Shown: positions 26,723 to 34,963, numbered from the stretch's first letter. The stretch: 64,000 nucleotides of DNA from Nannocystis pusilla (GCF_026626665.1 NZ_JAPNKE010000002.1:8638001-8702000); one strand, 5' to 3'. Notes: generated by a model not told the origin, from the letters alone. Made by a program: numbers and translations.

Positions 26723-26860
26723 GCATGTCCATGCAGTCATGTCCTCACCGCCATTGCTCAAAAGACATGTCGCACGAGACATGGGCGACCAGTAGTGCGC
26801 CGCGGCGAGGGATGCGCTTTCAGACATGTTCTGTGGGCCATGTCTTGAATGGCATGCCTC
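26723..26860. repeat. cluster of dispersed palindromic repeats between hslO and the RluA-like gene
   Basis: GGCATGTCCATGC and GTCATGTCC at 26723-26746, the hairpin CATGTC-GCACGA-GACATG at 26766-26783, and AGACATG/CATGTCT at 26822-26828/26839-26845 followed by GGCATGCC. The whole 220-base gap is largely composed of repeat copies. Confidence 0.7.
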
Positions 26861-26942
26861 CGACGAGCCGAGGCGACGCCGGCCGGTCGCGCTCGCTACG
26901 GCGCGGAGGGGCGGCCGCGACGAGAGAGGTGGGCAGGTCCGT

Positions 26943-27971
26943 ATGAACAGGTCCGACGAGCCGACGCAGCCGGGACCCGCCGCGCAGCCGGCGGGGCGGG
27001 TGCGGGTGCGGGTGATCTCGATGGAGGACGGCATGACCCTGCGCCAGCTGCTGGGCCGGCGCCTCGGCCTGGGCGTCACGCGGGCGTCCGACCTCATCCG
27101 CGCCGGCGGGGTCTACATCGGCAACGTCCGCACCTGCATCCCGACCCTGCGCGTGCGCGAGGGCGAGCGGGTCACCATCTACGCCAACGCCGCCAGCGCC
27201 GAGCCGCTCGCGCCCGAGAGCCTGGTCGTCGTCCACCGCGACGAGCACTGCATCATCGTCGACAAGCCCCACGGCGTCCCGGCGGCGGCCACCCGCGAGG
27301 GCAGCCGCGGGGCGGTGAGCCAGGCGCTGGTCCATTTGCTCGCGCGCGACGGCGTCCTGCGGCCCTACGTCGGCCTCGTCCACGCGCTCGAGCCCGGCGC
27401 CGCCGGCCTCGCGCTGTTCACCGCCCGCGGCCAGGACCGGTCGAGCTTCCTGCCCAAGTTCAGCGAGCTCGACATGCTCAGGGTCTATCGCGCCAGGCTT
27501 TCAGGACATGTCGAGAAGGACATGTCCTGCGAGACACCTCTGGTCAAGACGAGCGCGGGCGTCCGCCTGGCCCGCCCCGAGGACCGCGAGGTGGTGGCGG
27601 CGCGCACGGAGTTCCGCCCGCTGGCCGCGGGGGACGGCGCGACGCTGGTCGAGGTCGAGCTGCGGCGCGGGCCGACCGAGCAGATCTCGCTGCACGCGCA
27701 GGCGCTGGAGCGGCCCATCATCGGTCGCGCCGCGGCCGGCGAGGTGCTCGAGCTGGCGTGCGTGCGTCTCGCCTTCACGCACCCGCTGACCGGCGTCGCC
27801 GTCGACGTGCGCGCCGAGCCGCCGCCCTGGGCCGATCCTGGCGCGATTGAGCCGGGCTCGCCGGTCAACGCGGTCGGGTCGCTGCCGGCGCGCTCGGTCC
27901 GAGCGGCGATGCCCTGGCTCGCGCCCGCACTCGCCCTGGGCCTGCGTCGCCGGGTCGATCGCGCTGGATGA
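26943..27971 (+). CDS. RluA-family pseudouridine synthase-like protein with altered catalytic motif
   Basis: 342 residues. An S4-like RNA-binding domain (LRQLLGRRLGLGVTRASDLIRAGGVYIGN) precedes a pseudouridine synthase domain (VVVHRDEHCIIVDKPHGVPA, LACVRLAFTHPLTG). The catalytic block that normally reads H-R-L-D-x-x-T-S-G is VHALEPGAAGLALF, so the catalytic Asp is Glu and the Arg is Ala. Activity is therefore doubtful. The segment LSGHVEKDMSCETPLV is encoded by a perfect inverted repeat of the dispersed family and sits in a loop. ATG 26943 follows GGCAGGTCCGT. Confidence 0.75.
   Translation: MNRSDEPTQPGPAAQPAGRVRVRVISMEDGMTLRQLLGRRLGLGVTRASDLIRAGGVYIGNVRTCIPTLRVREGERVTIYANAASAEPLAPESLVVVHRDEHCIIVDKPHGVPAAATREGSRGAVSQALVHLLARDGVLRPYVGLVHALEPGAAGLALFTARGQDRSSFLPKFSELDMLRVYRARLSGHVEKDMSCETPLVKTSAGVRLARPEDREVVAARTEFRPLAAGDGATLVEVELRRGPTEQISLHAQALERPIIGRAAAGEVLELACVRLAFTHPLTGVAVDVRAEPPPWADPGAIEPGSPVNAVGSLPARSVRAAMPWLAPALALGLRRRVDRAG
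27502..27529. repeat. perfect 11-base inverted repeat inside the RluA-like gene
   Basis: CAGGACATGTC (27502-27512) and GACATGTCCTG (27519-27529) pair exactly around GAGAAG. It is read in frame as G-H-V-E-K-D-M-S. Confidence 0.85.
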
Positions 27972-28042
27972 GCCCGCTCCGGGCGAGCGCGTCGTCATCG
28001 CCGGCGCCGGCTGTTATCCTCGGCGCAAGGACGCAAAGACTG

Positions 28043-28408
28043 ATGGATCTCAAGACGATCACCGCCACCCTCGCTCTCCTCGGACTCGGCGCGGGCGCGT
28101 GCGGCGGCGAGGCCAAGAAGGACGCCAAGGAAGCCGCCCCCGCCAAGGCCGCCGACGCCAAGCCGGCCGACGTGAAGCCGGCCGACGCGAAGCCGGTGGA
28201 CGCCAAGCCGGTCGACGCCAAGCCCGCGGACGCCAAGCCCGGCGAGATGAAGTGCGGCGAGGGCAAGTGCGGCGAGGGCAGCTGCGGCGGCGCCAAGCAC
28301 GGCGACGGCAAGGCCGGCGATGGCAAGGCGATCCCCGTCGACGGCGCCCCCGCGGCGGGCGGCACGGCCCCGGCCGACGCGAAGGCCGACGACGGCAAGA
28401 AGACCTGA
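28043..28408 (+). CDS. small lipoprotein with KP-rich repeats and EGKCG-type cysteine motifs
   Basis: 121 residues. Leader ATLALLGLGAGACGG is lipoprotein-like. A 5-residue repeat (DAKPA/DAKPV, 28150-28240) is followed by MKCGEGKCGEGSCGGAKHG, then a Gly/Ala/Asp-rich tail. Repeated E-G-K-C-G is the hallmark of HvfA-type copper-responsive RiPP precursors, whose cysteines are oxidised by partner enzymes (DUF692 HvfB and HvfC). No such partners are in the window, and the lipoprotein leader differs from the usual Sec-type HvfA leader, so this is resemblance only. A role in metal or thiol binding is a reasonable guess. Confidence 0.6.
   Translation: MDLKTITATLALLGLGAGACGGEAKKDAKEAAPAKAADAKPADVKPADAKPVDAKPVDAKPADAKPGEMKCGEGKCGEGSCGGAKHGDGKAGDGKAIPVDGAPAAGGTAPADAKADDGKKT
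28150..28240. repeat. 15-base tandem repeat coding for DAKP(A/V)
   Basis: About six imperfect units of GACGCCAAGCCGGYC. They form the rod-like linker of the EGKCG lipoprotein. Confidence 0.7.
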
Positions 28409-28422
28409 GCGGTCGCGGAACG

Positions 28423-28442
28423 AGCTGTCCTTCGGGACAGCT
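28423..28442. terminator. perfect TTCG hairpin after the EGKCG lipoprotein gene
   Basis: AGCTGTCC-TTCG-GGACAGCT, 14 bases past the stop and between convergent genes. It is the canonical repeat with AGCTG in place of ACATG arms. A second, weaker copy (CTGTCCCGAGAGGCAG) follows at 28466-28481. Confidence 0.75.
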
Positions 28443-28482
28443 TCACGGGAGCTCTTCGGCGAGATCTGTCCCGAGAGGCAGC

Positions 28483-29500
28483 TCAGGTCGTCGGCCCGGC
28501 GAGCTCGGTCAACAGCCCGCGCTCGCGCACGACCCCCACGTAATACTCCGCCGGCTGACCGGCCTCGATCTCGCCGGCCTCGCACAAGGCCGTCAGGCGG
28601 TTGCGCAGCAGGCCGATGATCTTGCCGGGCGCGAGGCCCAGCTCGCGGATCAGCACGTCGCCGACGCCGGAGGGCAGCGGGGGCACGCGGGCGTCGAGCT
28701 CCGCGATCTCGCGGATCCGCCGGCTCAGCTCGCTGATCAGGAAGAGGCAGCGCTGGCGCTTGCCCGGCCGCTTGCTGGTCACGTCGGCGCGCGACAGGTC
28801 GAGCAGGTCGGTGAGCAGCGGGCCCATCTCGTGGTTGAAGCGCCGCACGGCCGCGTCGGTCCAGCTGCCGTCGTACTGGCCCGGCCGCAGGTGATGGAGG
28901 ATGAGCAGCTCGACCTGCTCGCGCAGCTCGGGGGAAGCCGATGCGGCGGGCCGGGCCGCGCCGGTACATGCGAACGCCCTCCTCCGCGTGGCCGTGGAAC
29001 GTGACCTTGCCCGGGCCGACGAAGCGACGGGTCGTGACCTTGCCGATGTCGTGCAGGACCGCTGCCCAGCGGACGGCCGGGCGCGGCACCGACTGGCGCA
29101 CCACCGCCTTCGTGTGCTCCCAGACGTCCTTGTGCCGGCGGCCGCCCTCCTGGGAGAACGCGACCGTCGCGTCGAGCTCGGGCAACAGGTGGACCAGGAG
29201 GCCGGCGTCGCGGAGCCACTGCATCGCGACCTCGGGGTAACGGCCGCAGAACGCCTCGCTGAGACGGTCGAAGGCCTCTCGCGGGTCGATGGCCGCCACC
29301 CGTTCGGCGCAGGCGGCGATTTGCGCAGTGAGCGCGCTTTCGGGGATCTCCCCCGTTTTGCCGGCCTGGACGGCCGGTGCGAGCAATTCGCCGGGGGAGG
29401 GGAGGAGCGGGACGACGGCTGCGGACACGGGACTTCGCGGCCCGACGATGTCGGGTGCCGCAGCATAGCAGGAGCCTTCGCCGCCGTAGTTACAGGACAT
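28483..29500 (-). pseudogene. HD-domain protein resembling the C-terminal part of CCA-adding enzymes, frameshifted
   Basis: The N-terminal frame holds EAFCGRYPEVAMQWLRDAGLLVHLLPEL and the HD core HKDVWEHTKAVVRQS, AAVLHDIGKVTTRRF, FHGHAEEGVRM. After RIGFP the frame shifts and continues with ELREQVELLILHHLRPGQY, RADVTSKRPGKRQR and a C-terminal helix set. One extra C in the run TTCCCCCGAG near 28934 explains the break. The nucleotidyltransferase head of true CCA-adding enzymes is absent, so it is an HD phosphohydrolase-like relative. The start is uncertain: ATG 29500 or GTG 29428. Sequence error is a strong alternative to decay. Confidence 0.75.
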
Positions 29501-29593
29501 TTGTGTGAGTGGACCGCCTGCGAAGTACAGTTGGGCTTGCGGTGCGCGTAAATCGCCGGCAACCTAGACCGGCACGCTCCTGCGAGCAGCACC

Positions 29594-30298
29594 ATGGCGG
29601 CCAACCAGTCCCCCCAGCTCGGCTACAACCACAACATCCCGCACCGGGGGCGGCTCTATCACGTGCAGACCGAGGATTCGGGCATTCAGAAGGCCCACAT
29701 CTTCACGCACGTGTTCTACGACGGCACGATCATCTCCACCAACAAGGTCGACTATCGCGACCGGTTGGAGAGCGAGAACCTCGACGCGGTGATCGTCGCG
29801 GCGATGCAGGACTCGCACAAGTCGATGATCCGCCAGCTGCGCAGCGGGTCGTTCGACGAGCGGATCATCAAGTACATCGGCGCTCACCCGGAGGCCTCGA
29901 ACAAGCCCGAGGTCGCGGCGCCGGTGGTGCAGGAGAAGGCGCCGGCGAAGCGACCCGATCGGCGGCCGCCGCCCGAGCCGCGCGAGGTCGTGCCGCAGGG
30001 TCCGCCGCTCGCCGCCGGGGAGCCCGGCCCGACCCTCGATCCCACGCTCGGTCACGTCGTGTTCACCGCCCCCGAGGCGCAGGCCCAGGTGGCCGCCTCG
30101 GCCGCGGGTCAGGGTCCGCCGCGTCCGAGCCGCGGGCCGAGCCGCGTCGGTCGGCGCCCGATCGGCGGCATCGGCGGACAGGGCGTCACCGCCGGCACGC
30201 CCATCGCCCAGCGGCGCGACGTCATCGTCGGCAAGTTCGCCAGCGAGCACCAGCACAAGCTCGACGACGAGATCCTCGCCCTGCTCGCCGAGGACTGA
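29594..30298 (+). CDS. conserved hypothetical protein with N-terminal YNHNIPHRG domain
   Basis: 234 residues. The first 100 residues (LGYNHNIPHRGRLYHVQTED, FTHVFYDGTIISTNKVDY) look strongly conserved and recall small proteins found in several myxobacteria. The rest is a Pro/Arg-rich low-complexity linker and a short basic C-terminal helix (HQHKLDDEILALLAED). No catalytic motif, signal peptide or membrane helix is visible. The histidine-rich N-terminus could bind metal or ligand, but I have no evidence. It is followed 30 bases later by a glutaredoxin gene. Function unknown. Confidence 0.75.
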   Translation: MAANQSPQLGYNHNIPHRGRLYHVQTEDSGIQKAHIFTHVFYDGTIISTNKVDYRDRLESENLDAVIVAAMQDSHKSMIRQLRSGSFDERIIKYIGAHPEASNKPEVAAPVVQEKAPAKRPDRRPPPEPREVVPQGPPLAAGEPGPTLDPTLGHVVFTAPEAQAQVAASAAGQGPPRPSRGPSRVGRRPIGGIGGQGVTAGTPIAQRRDVIVGKFASEHQHKLDDEILALLAED

Positions 30299-30328
30299 TT
30301 CTCTGCTACACCCTCGGCGAGAACCGTC

Positions 30329-30631
30329 ATGGGTGTCGCCGAGGCCATCACTGAATTCAAGACGCCGGAGCAGCTCGGCGCCGACGTCGTGTTGTACGTG
30401 ACCGACACGTGCGGGTACTGCCGCATGGCCGAGTCGCTGCTGCGACGGCGCGATATCGCGTTCGTCGCCGTCGACGTGACCGACCTGCCCGAGGCCCGCA
30501 GCTGGCTGATCGAGAGCACCGGCCGCCGCACGGTCCCGCAGATCTTCATCAAGAATCGGAGCATCGGCGGCTTCACGGAGCTGGCGGCGATGGACCGCAA
30601 CGGAGCGCTGGCGACGGCCCTGGCTGGCTGA
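30329..30631 (+). CDS. glutaredoxin
   Basis: 100 residues, full length for a dithiol glutaredoxin. The active site C28-G-Y-C31 is followed by the cis-proline block TVPQIFI and the glutathione-binding GGFTEL. It reduces protein disulfides and glutathione mixed disulfides in the cytoplasm. CGYC rather than the common CPYC is seen in GrxC/Grx3-like members as well. ATG 30329 is the only sensible start. Confidence 0.93.
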   Translation: MGVAEAITEFKTPEQLGADVVLYVTDTCGYCRMAESLLRRRDIAFVAVDVTDLPEARSWLIESTGRRTVPQIFIKNRSIGGFTELAAMDRNGALATALAG

Positions 30632-30738
30632 GCCCGCGCGTTTTGCACGTGCTTTCGCTCCGGGGCGCGCGGCAGCGGGACGTATCTTGGGGTTCACAGT
30701 CCCCGGCGCGGGCTGTGCTACCCTCCGTCCCGACCGCC

Positions 30739-31476
30739 ATGACAAGCACACCGCGCATCAACTTCCTTCGACGCTTGACGCTCTCCTCGGCGTTCGCGCT
30801 GGCCGCGCTCAGCAGCGCCGCGGCTTACGCGGGCGAGGTGAAGGTCGGCGCCACTCCGATCGAGATCGACGGCACCGGCAAGATCACCGCCACGGGCAAG
30901 TCGGCCGTCGTCGACACGCTCGACGAGGTGCCCGGCGAGGACCGCTGGATCGCCTACATCCACGCCAAGCTCGACAACCCGGCGCCCGGCCCGCTCTACA
31001 TCGAGTTCTTCCAGGAGCTCGACGGCAACAAGTCGTCGGTGTGGCGCCACGACGAGAACGACTTCGCCGGCGACAAGTGGTTCTACGGCGAGCTCGAGCT
31101 CGACGGCCGCAAGGGTTTTGATAAGAACCGCACCTACGACATCAAGGTCACGCAGGTCAACGCCAAGGGCAAGGAGCTCACCCTCGCCAGCGGCAAGATC
31201 AAGCTGATCAAGAGCGGCAAGAAGCCCGAGGCCCCGAAGGAAGAGGAGAAGGAGGACGAGGCCGCGGCCGAGCAGGACGCGCACGACTCCCTCGGCGGCG
31301 GCGACGGCAACGAGGGCGACGGCAGCAGCACGCCGAACCCCGGCTCCGCCAGCGAGGGCCCGCCCCCGGTCGAGAAGAAGAAGGGCTGCTCCGTCGACGC
31401 CGACGGCAACGCCTGGAACGGCGCGATGGTCCTCCTGGCCCTCGGCGCCGGCTTCATCCTCCGCCGCCGCCGCTAG
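30739..31476 (+). CDS. secreted protein with MYXO-CTERM-like sorting tail
   Basis: 245 residues. Signal peptide (FLRRLTLSSAFALAALSSAAAYAGE), a beta-rich domain to about residue 155 (VKVGATPIEIDGTGKI, GPLYIEFFQELDG, KWFYGELELDGRKGF), an acidic Glu/Lys then Gly/Ser/Pro linker, and the tail KKKGCSVDADG, a hydrophobic helix (GAMVLLALGAGFIL) and RRRR. G-C-S before a C-terminal helix and Arg cluster is the MYXO-CTERM sorting pattern of myxobacterial surface proteins. The folded domain is not recognised. ATG 30739 is chosen at the signal peptide. Confidence 0.82.
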   Translation: MTSTPRINFLRRLTLSSAFALAALSSAAAYAGEVKVGATPIEIDGTGKITATGKSAVVDTLDEVPGEDRWIAYIHAKLDNPAPGPLYIEFFQELDGNKSSVWRHDENDFAGDKWFYGELELDGRKGFDKNRTYDIKVTQVNAKGKELTLASGKIKLIKSGKKPEAPKEEEKEDEAAAEQDAHDSLGGGDGNEGDGSSTPNPGSASEGPPPVEKKKGCSVDADGNAWNGAMVLLALGAGFILRRRR

Positions 31477-31592
31477 GCGCGCTGCGGGCCCGAGAGCACC
31501 CTGGCCCTCGGATCCGCGCAACCCGAAAGCGGAAGAGCCTGGTCTTCAGGTCAGGCTCCGCATCGACGTCGGCGGTAAACATGAGCGCTTTG

Positions 31593-31616
31593 GGACATGT
31601 GCGTTGCGCCATGTCC
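31593..31616. repeat. dispersed palindromic repeat, 7-base arms
   Basis: GGACATG and CATGTCC flank TGCGTTGCGC, which can itself pair (GCG/CGC). It follows the MYXO-CTERM-like gene by about 115 bases. Confidence 0.7.
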
Positions 31617-31676
31617 TGAAGGGCAGGCATTTCGCGCCCGGCACACGCGCAGGCCCGCGGGCTCGACGCGCCAGCG

Positions 31677-31695
31677 CTTCGGAACATGTCCGAAG
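31677..31695. repeat. dispersed palindromic repeat at the end of the AraC remnant
   Basis: CTTCGG-AACATGT-CCGAAG, a 6-base stem. It lies directly where homology of the AraC-family remnant stops. Confidence 0.65.
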
Positions 31696-31697
31696 TG

Positions 31698-31930
31698 CCA
31701 GGCTCGCGGTGGAGGAGCGCCACCGCGGCGCCGATCTGCGGGTCGCGGAGGGCGTCGAGCCAGCCGGGCGGCGCGTTCGTCGGCGCCTGGAAGTGCGCGC
31801 GGACGGCCTGCACGAACAGGATGTCGAGCAGTCGATCGAGCAGCAGCTTGCGGCCGGGGCTGGTGGCGTGGGCCTCGTGGTCGAACGCGCGGCCCGGGTG
31901 GTGTTCGACGCGCGGCCGTTCACGTCCGCT
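31698..31930 (-). pseudogene. remnant of an AraC-family regulator (cupin_6 part only)
   Basis: The minus strand encodes about 75 residues containing SPGRKLLLDRLLDILFVQAV and PPGWLDALRDPQIGAAVALL, then HREPG. This is the end of the ligand-binding cupin_6 domain and the start of the linker to the helix-turn-helix in AraC-type regulators. The DNA-binding domain that should follow is missing: the frame runs straight into a copy of the dispersed repeat. The N-terminal part is also gone. It is a fragment with no expected function. Confidence 0.65.
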
Positions 31931-32100
31931 GCTCCGCCGAGCTCGAGCCGTTCGTGAAGCGGAAGCCGCGCTCGCGGGGCCTCGCGGCATTGCGAGCTGC
32001 TCGACCCGTCGTCGAGAACAGCCGCTCCGGGGCCGAGCCGCCGTATCCTGCCTGAAAAGACAGGTCGCTCTCGGACGAGCGGGACCGTCTCGGCGACCGG

Positions 32101-32667
32101 CTAGGTCGCGCTCTTCGGCCGCGTGTCGGCCAGCCAGTGGGCCAGGGTCGGCTCGATCTTCGCAGCCTCGAGGCGCTCGATCGCCTGCTTCATCTCCTCG
32201 CGCGGCTTGCCCTCGTCGTCGAGCAACATCAGCAGCGGATACGAGCCGGTCTGGCCGACCCAGCGGCGGCGGAGCTCGTTGAATTCGTCCATGCGGGCGG
32301 CGGCGCTCCAGTCCTCCTCCTTGAGCTCGAGGAACCGGACGTCGCCGATCTCCGCGGCCGGGTGGCGGTTGCCGAGCTCCTGCTCGAGCTCGCGGCACGG
32401 CTCGCACCAGTCGGCGCTGAACAGCACCGCCACGCGCTTGCCCTCCGCCAGGGCTTGAGCCCGCAGGCGGTCGAACATCGCGGCCAGGGTCTCCTCGTCG
32501 CGCGGTCGCAGGCGCCGCAGGTCGTAGCCGACCAGCGCCTCACCGGCGGGTTTAGTAATCGGCTTGGCAGGAGCGGCGGCCGGCGCGGGCGGCGGGTCGG
32601 AGCTGCACCCGGAGACATGTGCGAGGAGACATGTGCAAACAGACAGGCTTACGAAGAGATCACGCAT
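32101..32667 (-). CDS. thioredoxin-fold lipoprotein
   Basis: 188 residues. The leader ends in a good lipobox (HVSGC), followed by a Pro/Ala linker and a thioredoxin fold with FSADWCEPCRELEQEL as the redox motif and SYPLLMLLDDEG as the cis-Pro region. It should work in the periplasm, anchored to a membrane, in disulfide reduction or isomerisation. The signal peptide codons (32612-32645) are built from copies of the dispersed repeat, which is unusual for a functional leader. The stop at 32101 is close to a repeat remnant. It lies 10 bases downstream of the asparaginase stop, but with separate reading. Confidence 0.85.
   Translation of the reverse strand: MRDLFVSLSVCTCLLAHVSGCSSDPPPAPAAAPAKPITKPAGEALVGYDLRRLRPRDEETLAAMFDRLRAQALAEGKRVAVLFSADWCEPCRELEQELGNRHPAAEIGDVRFLELKEEDWSAAARMDEFNELRRRWVGQTGSYPLLMLLDDEGKPREEMKQAIERLEAAKIEPTLAHWLADTRPKSAT
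32612..32648. repeat. dispersed repeats inside a lipoprotein signal peptide
   Basis: GGAGACATGTGCGAGGAGACATGTGC and AACAGACAGG encode most of the hydrophobic leader and the residues before the lipid-modified cysteine. Confidence 0.55.
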
Positions 32668-32677
32668 CGTCGCACCT

Positions 32678-33736
32678 TCACGAGACGGTCGCGCTCGCGG
32701 GGTCCGGCGTCAGCTCGCCGGCGAGGTCTTGCTGCATGCGCGCGCGGACGGCGGCCGGCGCCAGGCCGGAGGCGAGCAGGCAGTAGAGCTTGGTGAGCGC
32801 GGCCTCGGGGGTCATGTCGAAGCCGGACAGCACGCCGGCGCGGGCGAGCGCGGCGCCGGTGCTGTAGGTGGTCTGGCGGACCGAGCCGCCGTGGCACTGC
32901 GAACAGTTGACGATCACGACCTCGCGTGGCGGCGCGGCGCTGCGGGCGATCGCCGACAGCAGCGCCTGGTCGCGGCTGGGCGCGTTGCCGACGCCGTAGG
33001 TCTCGAGCACCAGCGCCTCGAGCGGGGGCTCGAGCAGCTTCGACATCATCGCCGCGCCGATGCCGGGGAACAGACGGAGGGCGGCGACCTCGGGCCGGCG
33101 CACCTGCGGGAGCATCGTGAGGCCGGCGGCGCCGGCTGAACCTGGCTTTCGGACCAGGTGACGCGCGACCTCGATGCCGACCCCGACGTGGGCGAGCGGC
33201 GGGAGGTTGCCGCTGTCGAAGGCGACGAAGTCGAGGTTGTGGACCTTCTGGGCCCGGTTGCCGCGCAGGAGGCGAGAGGCGAAGTAGATGCACACTTCGG
33301 GGATCTCGCAGGTCCCGGCGAGCAGGATGGCGGTGATGATGTGCTCGCGGCCGTCGCTGCGGACGTGGGTGAGGCTGAGCTGCGAGCCGGTGAGGATGAC
33401 CGGCTTGGCCAGGCCGGGCAGCAGGAAGCTCAGCGCCGAGGCGGTGTAGGCCATCGTGTCGGTGCCGTGGACGACCACGAAGCCGGTGTAGTCGGCGTAG
33501 CGAGCGGCGATGGCCTCGGCGATCCGGACCCAGTCCTCCGGCGCCATGTCGGCCGAGTCGAGCAGCGGCTCGAGCGAGACGACGTCGAAGGTCGGCAGCT
33601 CGGGGCGGCGCAGCTCGGGCATCGCGTCCATGTACTCGCCGAGGAAGCCCGGCTGCGGCGCGTAGCCGGTCTCGGTGCGGACCATGCCGATGGTGCCGCC
33701 GACGTGCAGGACGCAGACTCGCGGGCGCGTGCTCAC
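32678..33736 (-). CDS. ansA: type I L-asparaginase
   Basis: 352 residues from GTG 33736. VLHVGGTIGMV carries the first catalytic Thr, VVHGTDTMAYTASALSF the second Thr-Asp pair, and ILTGSQLSL fits cytoplasmic type I asparaginases. No signal peptide is present. It hydrolyses asparagine to aspartate and ammonia. Upstream codons in frame are open to 33868 but run through a long inverted repeat and are not family-like, so the GTG is preferred. A perfect 19-base inverted repeat lies 23 bases before the start and may regulate the gene or end the upstream transcript. Confidence 0.9.
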   Translation of the reverse strand: MSTRPRVCVLHVGGTIGMVRTETGYAPQPGFLGEYMDAMPELRRPELPTFDVVSLEPLLDSADMAPEDWVRIAEAIAARYADYTGFVVVHGTDTMAYTASALSFLLPGLAKPVILTGSQLSLTHVRSDGREHIITAILLAGTCEIPEVCIYFASRLLRGNRAQKVHNLDFVAFDSGNLPPLAHVGVGIEVARHLVRKPGSAGAAGLTMLPQVRRPEVAALRLFPGIGAAMMSKLLEPPLEALVLETYGVGNAPSRDQALLSAIARSAAPPREVVIVNCSQCHGGSVRQTTYSTGAALARAGVLSGFDMTPEAALTKLYCLLASGLAPAAVRARMQQDLAGELTPDPASATVS

Positions 33737-33758
33737 GCGCGGATGATAGCAAAAGGAG

Positions 33759-33801
33759 GCGGGGGACCGATGCGACGACCTGCGTCGCATCGGTCCCCCG
33801 C
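33759..33801. terminator. perfect 19-base inverted repeat between the WYL regulator and ansA
   Basis: Arms 33759-33777 and 33783-33801 pair exactly around ACCTG; the arm contains GGGGGACCGATGCGAC. On the minus strand the hairpin is followed by CTCCTTTTGC, so it can terminate the upstream gene's transcript or act as an attenuator/operator for ansA. It is unrelated in sequence to the dispersed repeat. Confidence 0.7.
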
Positions 33802-33946
33802 CGGGGCCTGAGGTCACCACGACTCCAAGCCCGAAAGGCCAGCTTCGGCCCCGGGGCGATGGAGTCACCCTCCCAGAGTCAATCTCCCCTCGACCTCGCG
33901 GAGGAGCTTGCCACGGGCGCTTGATCCGCGGCAGACAACGCGCCGC

Positions 33947-34963
33947 TCACGCCTGCGCGCCGTGGCGATCGAGGCGATCGAGGAAGGCGCGCGCGTCGCT
34001 GACGACCTCCTCGCGCAGCTCGGTCGGCTCGATCGACTCGAGGCCGTCGACGATCGTGAACAGCCGCCGCGCGAACTCGCGACACGAGTGGTACGGCACC
34101 TTGCGCTCGAGCAGCTCGCCAGGCTCGATCCACTTGTCCTCCTGGCCGGGGTCCCACACGAGGTTGGCGATCCACCGGGCCACGCCGCCGCGCACGCGCA
34201 AGGTCGCGACGCCGGGGCGGTCGCTGTCGATCCCGTAGCCCGGCTCCGACCCGCCCCACAGGTTGCTCTTGGTCGGCACGGCCTCGCGCGGGGTCTGGCC
34301 CGGGAGCACGCGCGCGTGGACGATCTGCGCGACCCGGAAGCTGCGCGCGTCACCGGTCGTCCGCGAGAACGCGCGCATGTACATCACGCCGTCGTGCAGC
34401 CGCAGCTGCCACGGCTCGACGTCATGGGTCTTGCGCGTGCCCGACCACGGGCTGTCGTACTCGATGCGCACCACGCCCGAGCCGACCGCCTGCAGCAGCT
34501 TCGACACCAGCCGCGAGTCGACCCGCGTGCCGGTTGTCATCGTCGCGGTGACGCTCTTCGGCCGCACCTTGGCGGCGTTCTTCTGCGTCTCCTCGACGGC
34601 GGCGTCCATCTGCTCGACCAGCCGCTTGACGCGAGCGTTGAGCTCGGCGTCGGCGACCGGCTGCAGCAGCGCCGAGGCGAACACGACCGCTGCGAGATCT
34701 TCGGGGTCGGGGTCGGTCAGCGGCAGCGTGAACTTGTCGTCGAGCAGCTTCCACACCTTGCTCGCGTGCACGAACTCGAGCGGGGCGTCCCACTCCTCGC
34801 GCATGTACTTGAGCGCCCGCTGCACCGTCACGCCGGCGACGCCGGCCTTGGTGGACAGCGTCTCCTTGGTCGCGCCGTCGCCGTTCTCTCGCAAGTAGCG
34901 GAGGATGAAGCGCGCGGTCTCCTGGACGGTCCTCGACGAGTCTGGCTTCGCTTCGCGGGTCAC
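33947..34963 (-). CDS. WYL-domain transcriptional regulator
   Basis: 338 residues from GTG 34963. N-terminal winged helix (RFILRYLRENGDGATKETL, VTVQRALKYMREEWDAPLEF), a linker, then a WYL-type sensing domain (VRIEYDSPWSGTRKTHDVEP, WQLRLHDGVMYMRAFSRT, ARSFRVAQIVHA) and a WCX-like C-terminal extension. WYL proteins sense nucleic acids or nucleotides and often regulate DNA-damage or defence genes, but no defence system is nearby. Its target is unknown. The open frame extends upstream to 35239 through low-complexity Arg/Pro/Ala codons that are probably untranslated. Confidence 0.82.
   Translation of the reverse strand: MTREAKPDSSRTVQETARFILRYLRENGDGATKETLSTKAGVAGVTVQRALKYMREEWDAPLEFVHASKVWKLLDDKFTLPLTDPDPEDLAAVVFASALLQPVADAELNARVKRLVEQMDAAVEETQKNAAKVRPKSVTATMTTGTRVDSRLVSKLLQAVGSGVVRIEYDSPWSGTRKTHDVEPWQLRLHDGVMYMRAFSRTTGDARSFRVAQIVHARVLPGQTPREAVPTKSNLWGGSEPGYGIDSDRPGVATLRVRGGVARWIANLVWDPGQEDKWIEPGELLERKVPYHSCREFARRLFTIVDGLESIEPTELREEVVSDARAFLDRLDRHGAQA

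Larger units (their letters stand above)
31477..32100. other. 624-base stretch with repeat copies and a gene remnant
   Basis: Holds the dispersed repeat at 31593-31616 and 31677-31695 and a minus-strand remnant of an AraC-type regulator (31698-31930). The remaining 170 bases to 32100 show no coding signal apart from another weak repeat near 32057. Confidence 0.6.
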
